Positions 17,642-24,589 of a stretch of 64,000 nucleotides of DNA are shown piece by piece; the first letter of the stretch is position 1; every line of letters begins with the position of its first letter. A program made the translations under genes and the position numbers. The notes beneath the pieces are model-generated. The model saw nothing but the letters and a program-made list of their open reading frames with translations, was not told where the DNA came from and made no database searches. Origin of the DNA: Bacteroidaceae bacterium (GTDB lineage: Bacteria > Bacteroidota > Bacteroidia > Bacteroidales > Bacteroidaceae); assembly GCA_017617315.1 (NCBI GenBank), contig JAFZWM010000007.1, positions 149,680 through 213,679 of the forward strand, written 5' to 3'.

Positions 17642-17725
17642 TCACTTATATATACAAGGCTGTGACTCACGACCGTTGGAAGTCTGAGTGCGCCACCACC
17701 AATATGTGTTAACTGTAAACTGCAT
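17642..17725 (-). CDS. trpL: trp operon leader peptide with Trp-Trp-Trp
   Basis: A 27-codon ORF on the minus strand beginning ATG CAG TTT and reading MQFTVNTYWWWRTQTS in its first part, with three consecutive TGG codons at 17701-17693. It ends in TGA 20 nt before the attenuator stem. The segment AGCCTT (17661-17656, near codons 22-24) is complementary to AAGGCT in the 5' arm of the terminator (17617-17612). A ribosome stalled at the Trp codons would leave that segment free to open the terminator; a ribosome reaching the stop codon would cover it. The arrangement copies the logic of enterobacterial trpL, which has WWRTS. The mechanism is inferred; codons and pairings are seen. Confidence 0.88.
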   Translation of the reverse strand: MQFTVNTYWWWRTQTSNGRESQPCIYK

Positions 17726-17763
17726 AATTCTTATTCGTTGTAAATTGTTGTTTAATTCGGTTG

Positions 17764-17794
17764 CAAAGTTACAGATTATCATCAAACCGCCAAA
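17764..17794 (-). promoter_or_regulatory. trp operon promoter
   Basis: Minus-strand TTTG (17794-17791), 19-nt spacer, TAACTTTG (17771-17764) followed by CAA: a full match to the Bacteroidetes consensus. The expected start is about 30 nt before the leader ATG. Confidence 0.8.
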
Positions 17795-17819
17795 CAAAAA
17801 AGCGATTTTTTTTGTTTGA

Positions 17820-18093
17820 GATGTATTTTTAGTCCATTTTGCTATATATACATTATATATTTAACTACGAATGCTGTTGCTGATGCCAAAAAGATACTTG
17901 ATTTTCCTTTTTCGTGTCTATTTGTGTCTGGCTCATTTCTGGCGATGTGTGGTTGTATGGTTGTTCCCGAATGGCTTTGGTTGGCTAAATGGAATTCTGC
18001 ATATGACAATATCATTTTAGTTTGAGCCGATGTTTTTTTTATATCTAAATGATGTTATCTTGAAATATTTTTAACATTTTTTCATTCTTAAAT
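17820..18093. other. AT-rich spacer between trp promoter and DUF975 gene
   Basis: No ORF here looks coding; the longest (69 codons, 17816-18025, plus) has no family resemblance and poor composition. I see no structured RNA that I recognise. Confidence 0.4.
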
Positions 18094-18125
18094 ATTGTTC
18101 ATTATTAAGAAAAGCGTTATTTTCG
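18094..18125 (+). promoter_or_regulatory. Possible promoter of the DUF975 gene
   Basis: ATTG (18094-18097), 20-nt spacer, TATTTTCG (18118-18125), one mismatch from each consensus element, 42 nt before the start codon. Confidence 0.45.
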
Positions 18126-18167
18126 CAGAGATTTTATAACAATTAACTTTTAATTTCTTTTTAGATT

Positions 18168-18869
18168 ATGAAACAAAGTAGTGAGTTGAAAGACATTGCC
18201 TTGTCTGCGTTGAGGGGCAATTGGGGAAGAGCATTAGTATTGCCTATCGTGTTTTTTTTAATTGTTGCGGTATTTTATGCAGCCTTTTTTTGTATTACTT
18301 TTTTTAGTGTTTATAATAGTGGTGGGGAGGACCATTTAGCGTCGTTGATGGTTTTACCTGTGGCTTTACCTTTTGCATTAATTGCATTTATTTTTATTGT
18401 TGTCACTTACGTTTTTGGAATGCAAATGACGTTTGTTGATTTTGTAAGAGGTAATAATCAAGCTTTGAAAGTGTCAGATGCTTTTTCTTTTGGTTTTAAG
18501 AACTTGGGCGTAATATTTTTGAGATTGCTTTATATATACGCTTGGTCTCTCTTGCTTTATATTCCGGGAATAATAAAGGCTTATTCTTATGCTATGACTC
18601 CTTATATCGTAAAGGATAACCCGGGTATAGGTGCTGATGCTGCAATTCATGCAAGCCGAGAGTTGATGCGTGGACACAAGTTGGATTTGTTTGTCCTTCA
18701 GCTTACATTCATAGGTTGGTATTTTTTGTCATATTTTACTTGTGGTATAGGATTCCTATTCTTGATTTCTTATTATCAGGCAACTGAGGCTGCTTTCTAT
18801 CAGAACCTTTTGGAAGAATGCACAGCTTCTGCTCCTTCTGCAACATCATCTTCTGATATGAAGTTTTAA
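18168..18869 (+). CDS. DUF975 family integral membrane protein
   Basis: A 233-residue inner-membrane protein with about five hydrophobic segments. The start SSELKDIALSALRGNWGRAL and the C-terminal block ASRELMRGHKLDLFVLQLTFIGW followed by FFLSYFTCGIGFLF-like sequence are characteristic of DUF975, a family of unknown function. The gene is visibly more AT-rich than its neighbours, with many T-rich codons, which could mean recent acquisition or only its hydrophobic make-up. Single gene, closed by a strong terminator. Confidence 0.8.
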   Translation: MKQSSELKDIALSALRGNWGRALVLPIVFFLIVAVFYAAFFCITFFSVYNSGGEDHLASLMVLPVALPFALIAFIFIVVTYVFGMQMTFVDFVRGNNQALKVSDAFSFGFKNLGVIFLRLLYIYAWSLLLYIPGIIKAYSYAMTPYIVKDNPGIGADAAIHASRELMRGHKLDLFVLQLTFIGWYFLSYFTCGIGFLFLISYYQATEAAFYQNLLEECTASAPSATSSSDMKF

Positions 18870-18898
18870 TGTAAAAACAGTTTAATAGCTAAATAATT

Positions 18899-18950
18899 AT
18901 CACGGCTTTACGACTTCTGCATGACAGAATACTGTAAGGCCGTGATTTTT
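18899..18950 (+). terminator. Terminator after the DUF975 gene
   Basis: ATCACGGCTTTAC (18899-18911) pairs with GTAAGGCCGTGAT (18934-18946), followed by TTTTT. Confidence 0.75.
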
Positions 18951-18981
18951 GTTGGCAGATGCCGATTATTCTATCATAAAA

Positions 18982-19025
18982 AAGTCGAATGAATCTCGAA
19001 CGCATCTCGAACGAAACCCGAATGT
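18982..19025. repeat. Four 11-nt tandem repeat units
   Basis: Units AAGTCGAATGA, ATCTCGAACGC, ATCTCGAACGA and AACCCGAATGT follow each other with an exact 11-nt period. The same family recurs at 33986-34018 and 34270-34390, and related 11-mers occur at the right end of the window. Confidence 0.65.
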
Positions 19026-19163
19026 TTCAGAATATTAAGTTCGCCTAAAATCGTTAGCGAAAAGACTGTTTCTGTTATACACATTCTTCGCTCTTCGTTC
19101 TTAAAAAGCAAAGTTTTGAAAAAGTTAGTCGAGCGTTTTGTCCGTTTTTTAGTCAAATATCAA

Positions 19164-19171
19164 TATCTTTG
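19164..19171 (+). promoter_or_regulatory. Probable -7 box for the endonuclease gene
   Basis: TATCTTTG followed by CAG, 59 nt before the start codon; the nearest TTTG (19137-19140) is 23 nt upstream, slightly far. Confidence 0.45.
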
Positions 19172-19230
19172 CAGAATAATGGTGTTACTATCATTCAACA
19201 ATACAATAAAGGTTAAATTACTAAACAAAG

Positions 19231-20802
19231 ATGAACAAGATTAGAAGAATTCTTATCGCGGTTCTTTCGGCAACCGTTATTTCCAACATGGCGTATGCTG
19301 CCGGAAGCGTAACGCGCAAGCAGCTTGCCGAGTATGCAAGCAGCCTGAAAGGACTGAAGAAAGCCGAACTGAAGGCGGCAATGTACAGACTTATGAATCC
19401 TAAGACGGTACTCGAATACGGAAGCGGAATTGGACACACTTGGGACGGATTCTACGATACCGACCGAACAGAGGACAACTACTGTATAGACCGCTATTGC
19501 GACGAGCGCCGACAGTTTGGAAAGCGCGGCTCGGTGGTTAGCGGACTTAACATAGAGCACAGCTTCCCAAAATCATGGTGGGGCGGCACAAAGAACAGCG
19601 CATATCAGGATTTGTTCAACCTTATGCCGTCGGAGGTCTCAATCAACTCGGCAAAGAGCAACTATGGCATGGGTGTTGTTGATAATGTAAAAGATTCAAA
19701 CGGCTGCACCAAGGTTGGAACGGGAAAGGGCGCACGTTCGGGCGTAAACCTGTGGGAACCAGCCGACAAGTGGAAGGGCGACTTCTCGAGAGCATACATG
19801 TATATGGCTACGGCTCATCAGAATCTGAATACAAAATATACTGGCGAGGCTCTCACATCGCTCGAGAAGAACGAGTGGCCGACGCTTCAGCAATGGGCTT
19901 ACACCCTCTATCTGAATTGGACGAGAACAGACAAGGTTGACCAGATTGAGGTTGACCGCAACAATGCCGTCTATGAGATTCAGGGCAACAGAAATCTGTT
20001 TATCGACTATCCAACCCTTGCCGAATATGTGTGGGGCGACAGCATCGACGTGGCATTCGACCCTTCTACCGCGCTCACAACATGCTCGGACGATGACAGA
20101 TATGCTACATTCGAGTACAACGGCGGCTCTACTGGCGGCAACGGTGGCAATAACGGCAACGAGGGCGGCGGTAACGGCGGAGACAGCAACGACGACGATA
20201 TAGACGATGTTGAGACTGGCGAGGTTGAGGGTACATACATCCTCGTAACCAATGTTAGCGACCTTAAGACTGGCGACAACCTGCTTATTGCATCGGATAA
20301 CTATGTGATGAGCACGACTCAGGCGGCAAACAACCGTCCAGCCGTAGAGACAACCGTTACAGACGGAAAGATTGAGTACAACGAAGAAATGGCGGTCGTA
20401 ACCCTTGTACGCACGGGCGACTACTGGCTGCTGAAGACAAACGGCGGCTATCTCTATGCTGCATCTTCTTCTTCAAACTGGCTGCGCACAACCGACAAGG
20501 CGGACAATACGGCCAAGGCTTCAATCACTCAGGCTACCGACGACTGCGCGGTTATAACGTTCGTAAATGTAAAAAGTCGCAACGAACTCCAGTATAACGT
20601 AGGCGCAGATGTATTCTCATGCTACAAGAGCGGCAACCAGAGTGCAATACAATTGTACCGCCGCATTGGTACTACCACCGGCGTTGCTCCTGTAATCATC
20701 GGCACAGACGATGAGGCCGTTTACAATCTGCACGGCGTTAAGGTTGATGCTTCATACAAGGGCATCGTTGTAAAGAACGGAAAGAAATATCTAAACAGAT
20801 AA
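19231..20802 (+). CDS. Secreted endonuclease I with C-terminal sorting-type tail
   Basis: A 523-residue exported nuclease. Signal peptide 1-23 (cleavage after MAYA). The endonuclease I (His-Me finger) domain spans about 25-285: NIEHSFPKSWWGG carries the catalytic His (about 110), followed by DLFNLMPSEVSINSAKSNY. A Gly/Asn/Asp-rich linker (about 298-332) leads to a second domain (about 335-490) of a type often found after catalytic domains in Bacteroidales secreted proteins. The final 35 residues (VYNLHGVKVD... GIVVKNGKKYLNR) resemble the C-terminal signal used by the type IX secretion system. It probably digests extracellular or surface nucleic acid for nutrition. Single gene. Confidence 0.88.
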   Translation: MNKIRRILIAVLSATVISNMAYAAGSVTRKQLAEYASSLKGLKKAELKAAMYRLMNPKTVLEYGSGIGHTWDGFYDTDRTEDNYCIDRYCDERRQFGKRGSVVSGLNIEHSFPKSWWGGTKNSAYQDLFNLMPSEVSINSAKSNYGMGVVDNVKDSNGCTKVGTGKGARSGVNLWEPADKWKGDFSRAYMYMATAHQNLNTKYTGEALTSLEKNEWPTLQQWAYTLYLNWTRTDKVDQIEVDRNNAVYEIQGNRNLFIDYPTLAEYVWGDSIDVAFDPSTALTTCSDDDRYATFEYNGGSTGGNGGNNGNEGGGNGGDSNDDDIDDVETGEVEGTYILVTNVSDLKTGDNLLIASDNYVMSTTQAANNRPAVETTVTDGKIEYNEEMAVVTLVRTGDYWLLKTNGGYLYAASSSSNWLRTTDKADNTAKASITQATDDCAVITFVNVKSRNELQYNVGADVFSCYKSGNQSAIQLYRRIGTTTGVAPVIIGTDDEAVYNLHGVKVDASYKGIVVKNGKKYLNR

Positions 20803-20828
20803 AATCCTTATACTTAAGGATATGGCGG

Positions 20829-20872
20829 AAGACTGCCGGGGCTGGAAAGAAAGCCTCGGCAGTCTTTTTTTG
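20829..20872 (+). terminator. Terminator after the endonuclease gene
   Basis: AAGACTGCCG (20829-20838) and CGGCAGTCTT (20857-20866) pair perfectly, with GGCT/AGCC inside and a T-run after. Confidence 0.8.
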
Positions 20873-20940
20873 TTTTCATAAGTTTGTATGCCGATACCGA
20901 AAATTAGGGATTCCGAGCAGCAAAATCATCGTTTTTAGTG

Positions 20941-20972
20941 ATTGCGCCGATGTGCTATTGCTTGTACTTTTG
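20941..20972 (+). promoter_or_regulatory. Flavodoxin promoter
   Basis: ATTG (20941-20944), 20-nt spacer, TACTTTTG (20965-20972) then CAA, 50 nt before the start codon. Confidence 0.6.
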
Positions 20973-21021
20973 CAATCGAAAGTTTTAATGATTTTCGAAA
21001 CAAAATTAACGTTTAAATTGT

Positions 21022-21528
21022 ATGAAGAATATTGGAATTATTTTCGGCTCAACCACAGGCACATGTGAGAGCCTTGCAGCCGCAGTTGCTGAGAAACTTG
21101 GTGTATCGGCTGACAATGTGATAAATGTTACCGACATTACGGCAGACATGGCCGAGAGCTACGACGTGCTTGTGCTCGGCTCGTCAACATGGGGCGACGG
21201 CGAGCTTCAGGACGACTGGTACGACGGACTGGCTACGCTCAAGAGCGCGAACCTTTCGGGCAAGACTGTTGCACTTTTTGCCTGCGGCGACTCAGACTCT
21301 TACTCATCAACATTCTGCGACGCAATGGCAGAGCTGAAGGCTGGCCTTGCATCATCGGGCGTTACCTTCGTGGGCGCGGTAGATGCTTCGGGCTATTCTT
21401 ACGACGACAGCCGTGCCGTTGAGGATGGAAAATTCATCGGACTTGCCCTCGACGATGTAAACGAGAGCAGCAAGACCGACGCGCGCATATCTGCTTGGGC
21501 AGATGCTCTTAAGCCATATCTGGCATGA
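21022..21528 (+). CDS. fldA: Flavodoxin (long-chain type)
   Basis: Small FMN electron carrier in the cytoplasm that can replace ferredoxin, often under iron shortage. The phosphate loop GSTTGTCES lies at residues 9-17; the flavin-binding aromatic segments SSTWGDGELQDDW and FACGDSDSYSSTFCDA are intact, and the roughly 20-residue insertion around 115-140 marks the long-chain class. 168 residues. It is followed by the DUF2023 gene, its usual partner in Bacteroidales. Confidence 0.95.
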   Translation: MKNIGIIFGSTTGTCESLAAAVAEKLGVSADNVINVTDITADMAESYDVLVLGSSTWGDGELQDDWYDGLATLKSANLSGKTVALFACGDSDSYSSTFCDAMAELKAGLASSGVTFVGAVDASGYSYDDSRAVEDGKFIGLALDDVNESSKTDARISAWADALKPYLA

Positions 21529-21567
21529 TAAAAATGAGGGTAGTTTTATAAATTGAAAGGAAACGCA

Positions 21568-21945
21568 ATGCAAGTATCAGAAGATTTCAACCCAGCCGAC
21601 CTGAAGGTCCTGTTCAACCACATTTACGAGTACAAGAAGGGTGTACGCAGAATGGTTCTCTATACGGTAAACCGAAAATACCTCGACTATGCCGTTGAGC
21701 GCCTTGCCCATCAAGGTATAAGCTATTATGTGCTGTCGGCAGGCAAGAACAACGTTAATCTCTTTTTCGGAAGAAACGAGTGTATCGACACGGTGCGTTG
21801 CCTCATCAGATGTCCGCTAAACCAGCTTACGCCAGAGCAGGATTTTATTCTGGGCACTCTGCTTGGCTACGATGTGTGCGTGCAATGCGAGCGTTATTGC
21901 GGCAAGGTTGAAGCCATTGGCAAGATGCGGCTTGCCGTTTCCTGA
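21568..21945 (+). CDS. DUF2023 family protein, flavodoxin partner
   Basis: A 125-residue cytoplasmic protein of a family regularly found next to flavodoxin, function unknown. I start at ATG 21568 (MQVSEDFNPADLKVLFNHIYEY) rather than the TTG five codons upstream; AAAGGAAA just before it could act as a weak ribosome-binding site. Several cysteines cluster in the C-terminal third (CIDTVRCLIRC and CVQCERYC), which might bind metal or undergo redox change; that is inference. The gene is 39 nt after fldA and shares its transcript. Confidence 0.8.
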   Translation: MQVSEDFNPADLKVLFNHIYEYKKGVRRMVLYTVNRKYLDYAVERLAHQGISYYVLSAGKNNVNLFFGRNECIDTVRCLIRCPLNQLTPEQDFILGTLLGYDVCVQCERYCGKVEAIGKMRLAVS

Positions 21946-21961
21946 ATTAGTTGTAGTACAC

Positions 21962-22001
21962 AAAGAAGGCTGTCGTCTTTTTGCAGATGACAGCCTTCTT
22001 T
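21962..22001. terminator. Bidirectional terminator between DUF2023 and purN
   Basis: AAAGAAGGCTGTC (21962-21974) pairs perfectly with GACAGCCTTCTTT (21989-22001), flanked by T-run on the right and A-rich sequence on the left. Confidence 0.8.
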
Positions 22002-22003
22002 TT

Positions 22004-22579
22004 TTATGCCTTTATCACGCTTTTGATAACCTCGGGGAAGTGAGCCTGCTCAAGTTCGTGAATCTTGGCGGCGATGGTGTCGGCTGTGTCCTCGTCAGAA
22101 AGGGCGACCTTGAACTGCGCTATGTGTTCGCCGGCATCAAGCTCGTTGTTAACGTAGTGAATGGTGATGCCCGTCTCTTTCTCTCCGGCAGCCTTGACAG
22201 CCTCGTGAATATGGTGTCCGTACATGCCCTTTCCGCCGTATTTTGGCAGCAGGGCAGGGTGGATGTTTATGATGCGCTTAGGGAAGGCATCGATAAGATA
22301 GTCGGGCACTTTAACGAGGAATCCCGCGAGGATGATGTAGTCGCAGTCCTTAACGGCTGCCATTACGGTTGCTTCGTCCTCGGCAAACTGCTTTCGGCTT
22401 ATCACGGCGTTAGGAATGCCGTGATTCTTGGCACGCTGAAGTGCGTAGGCCTCCGCCTTGTTGCTCACCACGATGCCCACCTCAACCTGCTCGTCGGCAG
22501 AGAAATAGTTGATGATGTTTTCGAGGTTCGTTCCGCCGCCGCTCACAAACACGGCAAGGCGTATTTTCTTGTTGTTCAT
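22004..22579 (-). CDS. purN: Phosphoribosylglycinamide formyltransferase
   Basis: Transfers formyl from 10-formyl-THF to GAR in purine synthesis. Substrate loop VSGGGTNLENI at the N-terminus; catalytic Asn-His-Asp set visible in IINIHPALLPKYGGKGMYG (His about 108) and NELDAGEHIAQ (Asp about 148). 191 residues. It lies downstream of the prolyl-tRNA deacylase gene on the same strand, separated by a heptad repeat array. Confidence 0.96.
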   Translation of the reverse strand: MNNKKIRLAVFVSGGGTNLENIINYFSADEQVEVGIVVSNKAEAYALQRAKNHGIPNAVISRKQFAEDEATVMAAVKDCDYIILAGFLVKVPDYLIDAFPKRIINIHPALLPKYGGKGMYGHHIHEAVKAAGEKETGITIHYVNNELDAGEHIAQFKVALSDEDTADTIAAKIHELEQAHFPEVIKSVIKA

Positions 22580-22607
22580 ATATGTTTTTGTTGGTTGTTG
22601 TTATATC

Positions 22608-22710
22608 AGAAAATTAATTGAGTCTTTCAACTAAATAATTGTCAATTATAAAGTTTCAACTCTCAATTAAATAATTGTCAACTGTCAATTGTGAATTGTC
22701 AATTATAAAG
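22608..22710. repeat. Degenerate 7-nt repeat array (C/G)AATTGT
   Basis: The spacer between purN and the deacylase gene is made of units such as CAATTGT, CAACTGT, GAATTGT and CAATTAT in a 7-nt period, interrupted by AT-rich pieces. The same family occurs at 23671-23736, 34187-34262, 34545-34612 and 63805-63870. Confidence 0.65.
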
Positions 22711-23223
22711 TTTTATGTACTCATAAGTGTTGCCCAGTCCGTCGAGATACTGCTTGAACGCCTCGCGCGAGATTACCACCGTTCCGCGGCAGTCGTTGGG
22801 GTGGAACGACAGACTTTCGGCATCCCTCAGATTCTCGTCGAGAAACAGATGAACGTGGTGCTCAACATCGTTAATCAGTCCGAACGGCGAAACGCTTCCC
22901 GGCTCAAGGCCAAGATACTTCATCATGCGCTCGGGCGATGCGAACGACAGTTTTCCGCACGACGGCAGACCTTTCGACACGAGCGACTCTTTTAGAATGT
23001 GCTCAAGTTCGTGAATATCAAGGTCGTAATCGCAGTTGAAGCACACCAGATAGTGCTTGTTGCCCTTGTGGTTGCGGAAGAAAAGATTCTTGCAATGTAC
23101 AGAGCCGTCGTCCTTCCACCAGCGTTTGGCCTCTTCTATGGTTTTCCCCTCGGGATGATTGTAGTTCGTAAACGGAATGTTATGTTCTCTGAGATAGTTG
23201 AGGACAGTTTCTTCTCGTGTCAT
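22699..23223 (-). CDS. Prolyl-tRNA deacylase (PrdX/YbaK family)
   Basis: Trans-editing protein that hydrolyses mischarged tRNA, related to the INS domain of prolyl-tRNA synthetase. The YbaK fold is recognisable in HCKNLFFRNHKGNKHYLVCF, where the lysine of the family active site lies, and in GSVSPFGLINDVEHHVHLFLDE. 174 residues agrees with PrdX (ProXp-ala), which acts on Ala-tRNA(Pro); substrate specificity is inferred. Its C-terminal codons overlap the edge of the repeat array at 22608-22710. A -7 box TATATTTG is at 23259-23252 on the minus strand. Confidence 0.88.
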   Translation of the reverse strand: MTREETVLNYLREHNIPFTNYNHPEGKTIEEAKRWWKDDGSVHCKNLFFRNHKGNKHYLVCFNCDYDLDIHELEHILKESLVSKGLPSCGKLSFASPERMMKYLGLEPGSVSPFGLINDVEHHVHLFLDENLRDAESLSFHPNDCRGTVVISREAFKQYLDGLGNTYEYIKLYN

Positions 23224-23251
23224 ACTGATTAAAATTTTTTACTTCTGTGTG

Positions 23252-23259
23252 CAAATATA
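23252..23259 (-). promoter_or_regulatory. Probable -7 box for the prolyl-tRNA deacylase gene
   Basis: Minus-strand TATATTTG followed by CAC, about 29 nt before the start; no clear -33 element. Confidence 0.5.
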
Positions 23260-23355
23260 CATTAAATTGCCGAAAAGTGCGAACTATTTGCTATGAAATA
23301 ACCGAAAATAAAGTCTGTTTTGTGCAGGTTGGCAAGTAGTTTGGTGTTCGGCCCC

Positions 23356-23386
23356 TTTGATATATGTCAAAATATGTATATTTTTG
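23356..23386 (+). promoter_or_regulatory. Consensus promoter without an annotated gene
   Basis: TTTG (23356-23359), 19-nt spacer, TATTTTTG (23379-23386) followed by CAG: a full consensus promoter on the plus strand. No long ORF follows on this strand; a terminator-like hairpin lies about 180 nt further. Confidence 0.65.
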
Positions 23387-23392
23387 CAGATT

Positions 23393-23625
23393 GGTTTACA
23401 TTTTTGAATCTGTTTTCGTGTTTATTATTTGTTTTTTTCGTTCCGAAAACAGACATTCACTAAAAAGATAGATTTTGGTTTGTTGGAGATTCACTGTTTA
23501 TTGAAAACAAATCAGGAGATGGGGGTATCGGTAAATACGAATGAGTGCGCTAAAGTTTTCATTTACAAATAATAAGCCGAACTCACAACCATCATATTTG
23601 GGGATGCGAGTTCGGCTTATTGTTA
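23393..23625 (+). ncRNA. Candidate small RNA or small-protein transcript
   Basis: Defined by the consensus promoter at 23356-23386 and the perfect 14-bp hairpin at 23571-23621, giving about 230 nt. A short ORF of 17 codons (23519-23572, starting MGVSVNTNE), preceded by AGGAG, runs into the foot of the hairpin. Whether the product is regulatory RNA, a micro-protein or neither is open; I recognise no known RNA family. Confidence 0.4.
23571..23621. terminator. Long perfect hairpin after the DUF4249 gene
   Basis: AATAAGCCGAACTC (23571-23584) is perfectly complementary to GAGTTCGGCTTATT (23608-23621). It can end minus-strand transcripts from DUF4249 and plus-strand transcripts from the promoter at 23356. 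Confidence 0.75.
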
Positions 23626-23670
23626 CTATATATATTCCCAGTACTTTACGGCTTGCTTGAAAAATATAGT

Positions 23671-23736
23671 CAGTTGACAATTCATAGCTCATAAAAGAAC
23701 TTTCAACTCTCAATTCTAAACTAAAAAAATGTCAAT
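23671..23736. repeat. Degenerate heptad repeat, AATTG family
   Basis: Pieces such as CAGTTGACAATTCA, CAACTCTCAATTCT and TGTCAATTCT belong to the same 7-nt family as 22608-22710 but are more decayed. Confidence 0.45.
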
Positions 23737-23737
23737 T

Positions 23738-24562
23738 CTATTTGTCTGTATCTTCGCCGATGCTCGACTGGTCGTATGTTATTGTAGGGATTCGGTAGAT
23801 GCTTCGGGCTGAGAACAGACCGAGCACTCCAGATGTGAAGTTTGGCAGCGGATTGCAGTTGTTGCTCTCGGCAATGCTCAGCGAAAAGAAATAGTTGTAT
23901 GCCGTTTCGTCGATGAGGCTCACCGAGATGTCAAGTTTGTCGCCGTCGTGCAGCCATTCCTCGCGCTTCTCCTTCTCGTCGTCCGACTCGTTGTTTGCGA
24001 ACAGACTGCAATTAAACACAATCTTTCCGTCGTTGGCAATCTTGTTGTCCGATAGCATCCATCTGAACATCTTGTCGTTGCGCATTATGCGGATGTAGTA
24101 GTAGCGCGGCTGCTTTCCGTCGTCGGCAAGGGTAATCTTGTAAACGAAGAGCGAGTCGCCCAGCATAGGCATGCGGTAGAAGTAGCTGTCCTCGTACTTT
24201 ATTGCATCAGGCATTACAGATGTCGATTGTGTTGTTATGCCTCCTATATCGGCCTTAAGCGTGTAGGTTACGCCCTCTACGCCCGTTACTGGCGATGTGT
24301 AGACGCCGTTGCCCTCGTAGGTGAGAGCTGTCTGCGAGCCGTCGCTGCCGGTCATCGTTACGATTGCGCCCTCTACTGTTGGAGCGTCGGCGGTGCTCTC
24401 AACGTCGCGAGTCTGGGTAATCACGGCCTTTGTGCCCTCGTTGCTTACAGTTGCCTCGATAACGTAGATTGGCTCAACAGAATCGTATTTGAAATCGAGT
24501 TCTTTCTCGCACGAGCAGAATACTGCTGCCACAAGCGGAATGTATATCTTTCTTAGTTTCAT
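23738..24562 (-). CDS. DUF4249 lipoprotein paired with a TonB receptor
   Basis: A 274-residue exported lipoprotein; hydrophobic start MKLRKIYIPLVAAVF then CSC, with Cys18 as probable lipid site. The chain has the DUF4249 pattern (YVIEATVSNEGTKAVITQTRD, then EGNGVYTSPVTGVEGVTYTL). The family is restricted to Bacteroidetes and nearly always sits beside a TonB-dependent receptor; a role as surface partner in uptake, like SusD, is assumed but not proven. I choose ATG 24562 over the TTG two codons upstream. It is 27 nt after the receptor gene. Confidence 0.85.
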   Translation of the reverse strand: MKLRKIYIPLVAAVFCSCEKELDFKYDSVEPIYVIEATVSNEGTKAVITQTRDVESTADAPTVEGAIVTMTGSDGSQTALTYEGNGVYTSPVTGVEGVTYTLKADIGGITTQSTSVMPDAIKYEDSYFYRMPMLGDSLFVYKITLADDGKQPRYYYIRIMRNDKMFRWMLSDNKIANDGKIVFNCSLFANNESDDEKEKREEWLHDGDKLDISVSLIDETAYNYFFSLSIAESNNCNPLPNFTSGVLGLFSARSIYRIPTITYDQSSIGEDTDK

Positions 24563-24589
24563 TGTCAATTTTTTAAGAGTTGTGGTTTG

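Noticed and set aside
17816..18025. 69-codon ORF upstream of the DUF975 gene
   Set aside because: No homology, AT-driven composition, and its start overlaps the trp promoter area; not supported.
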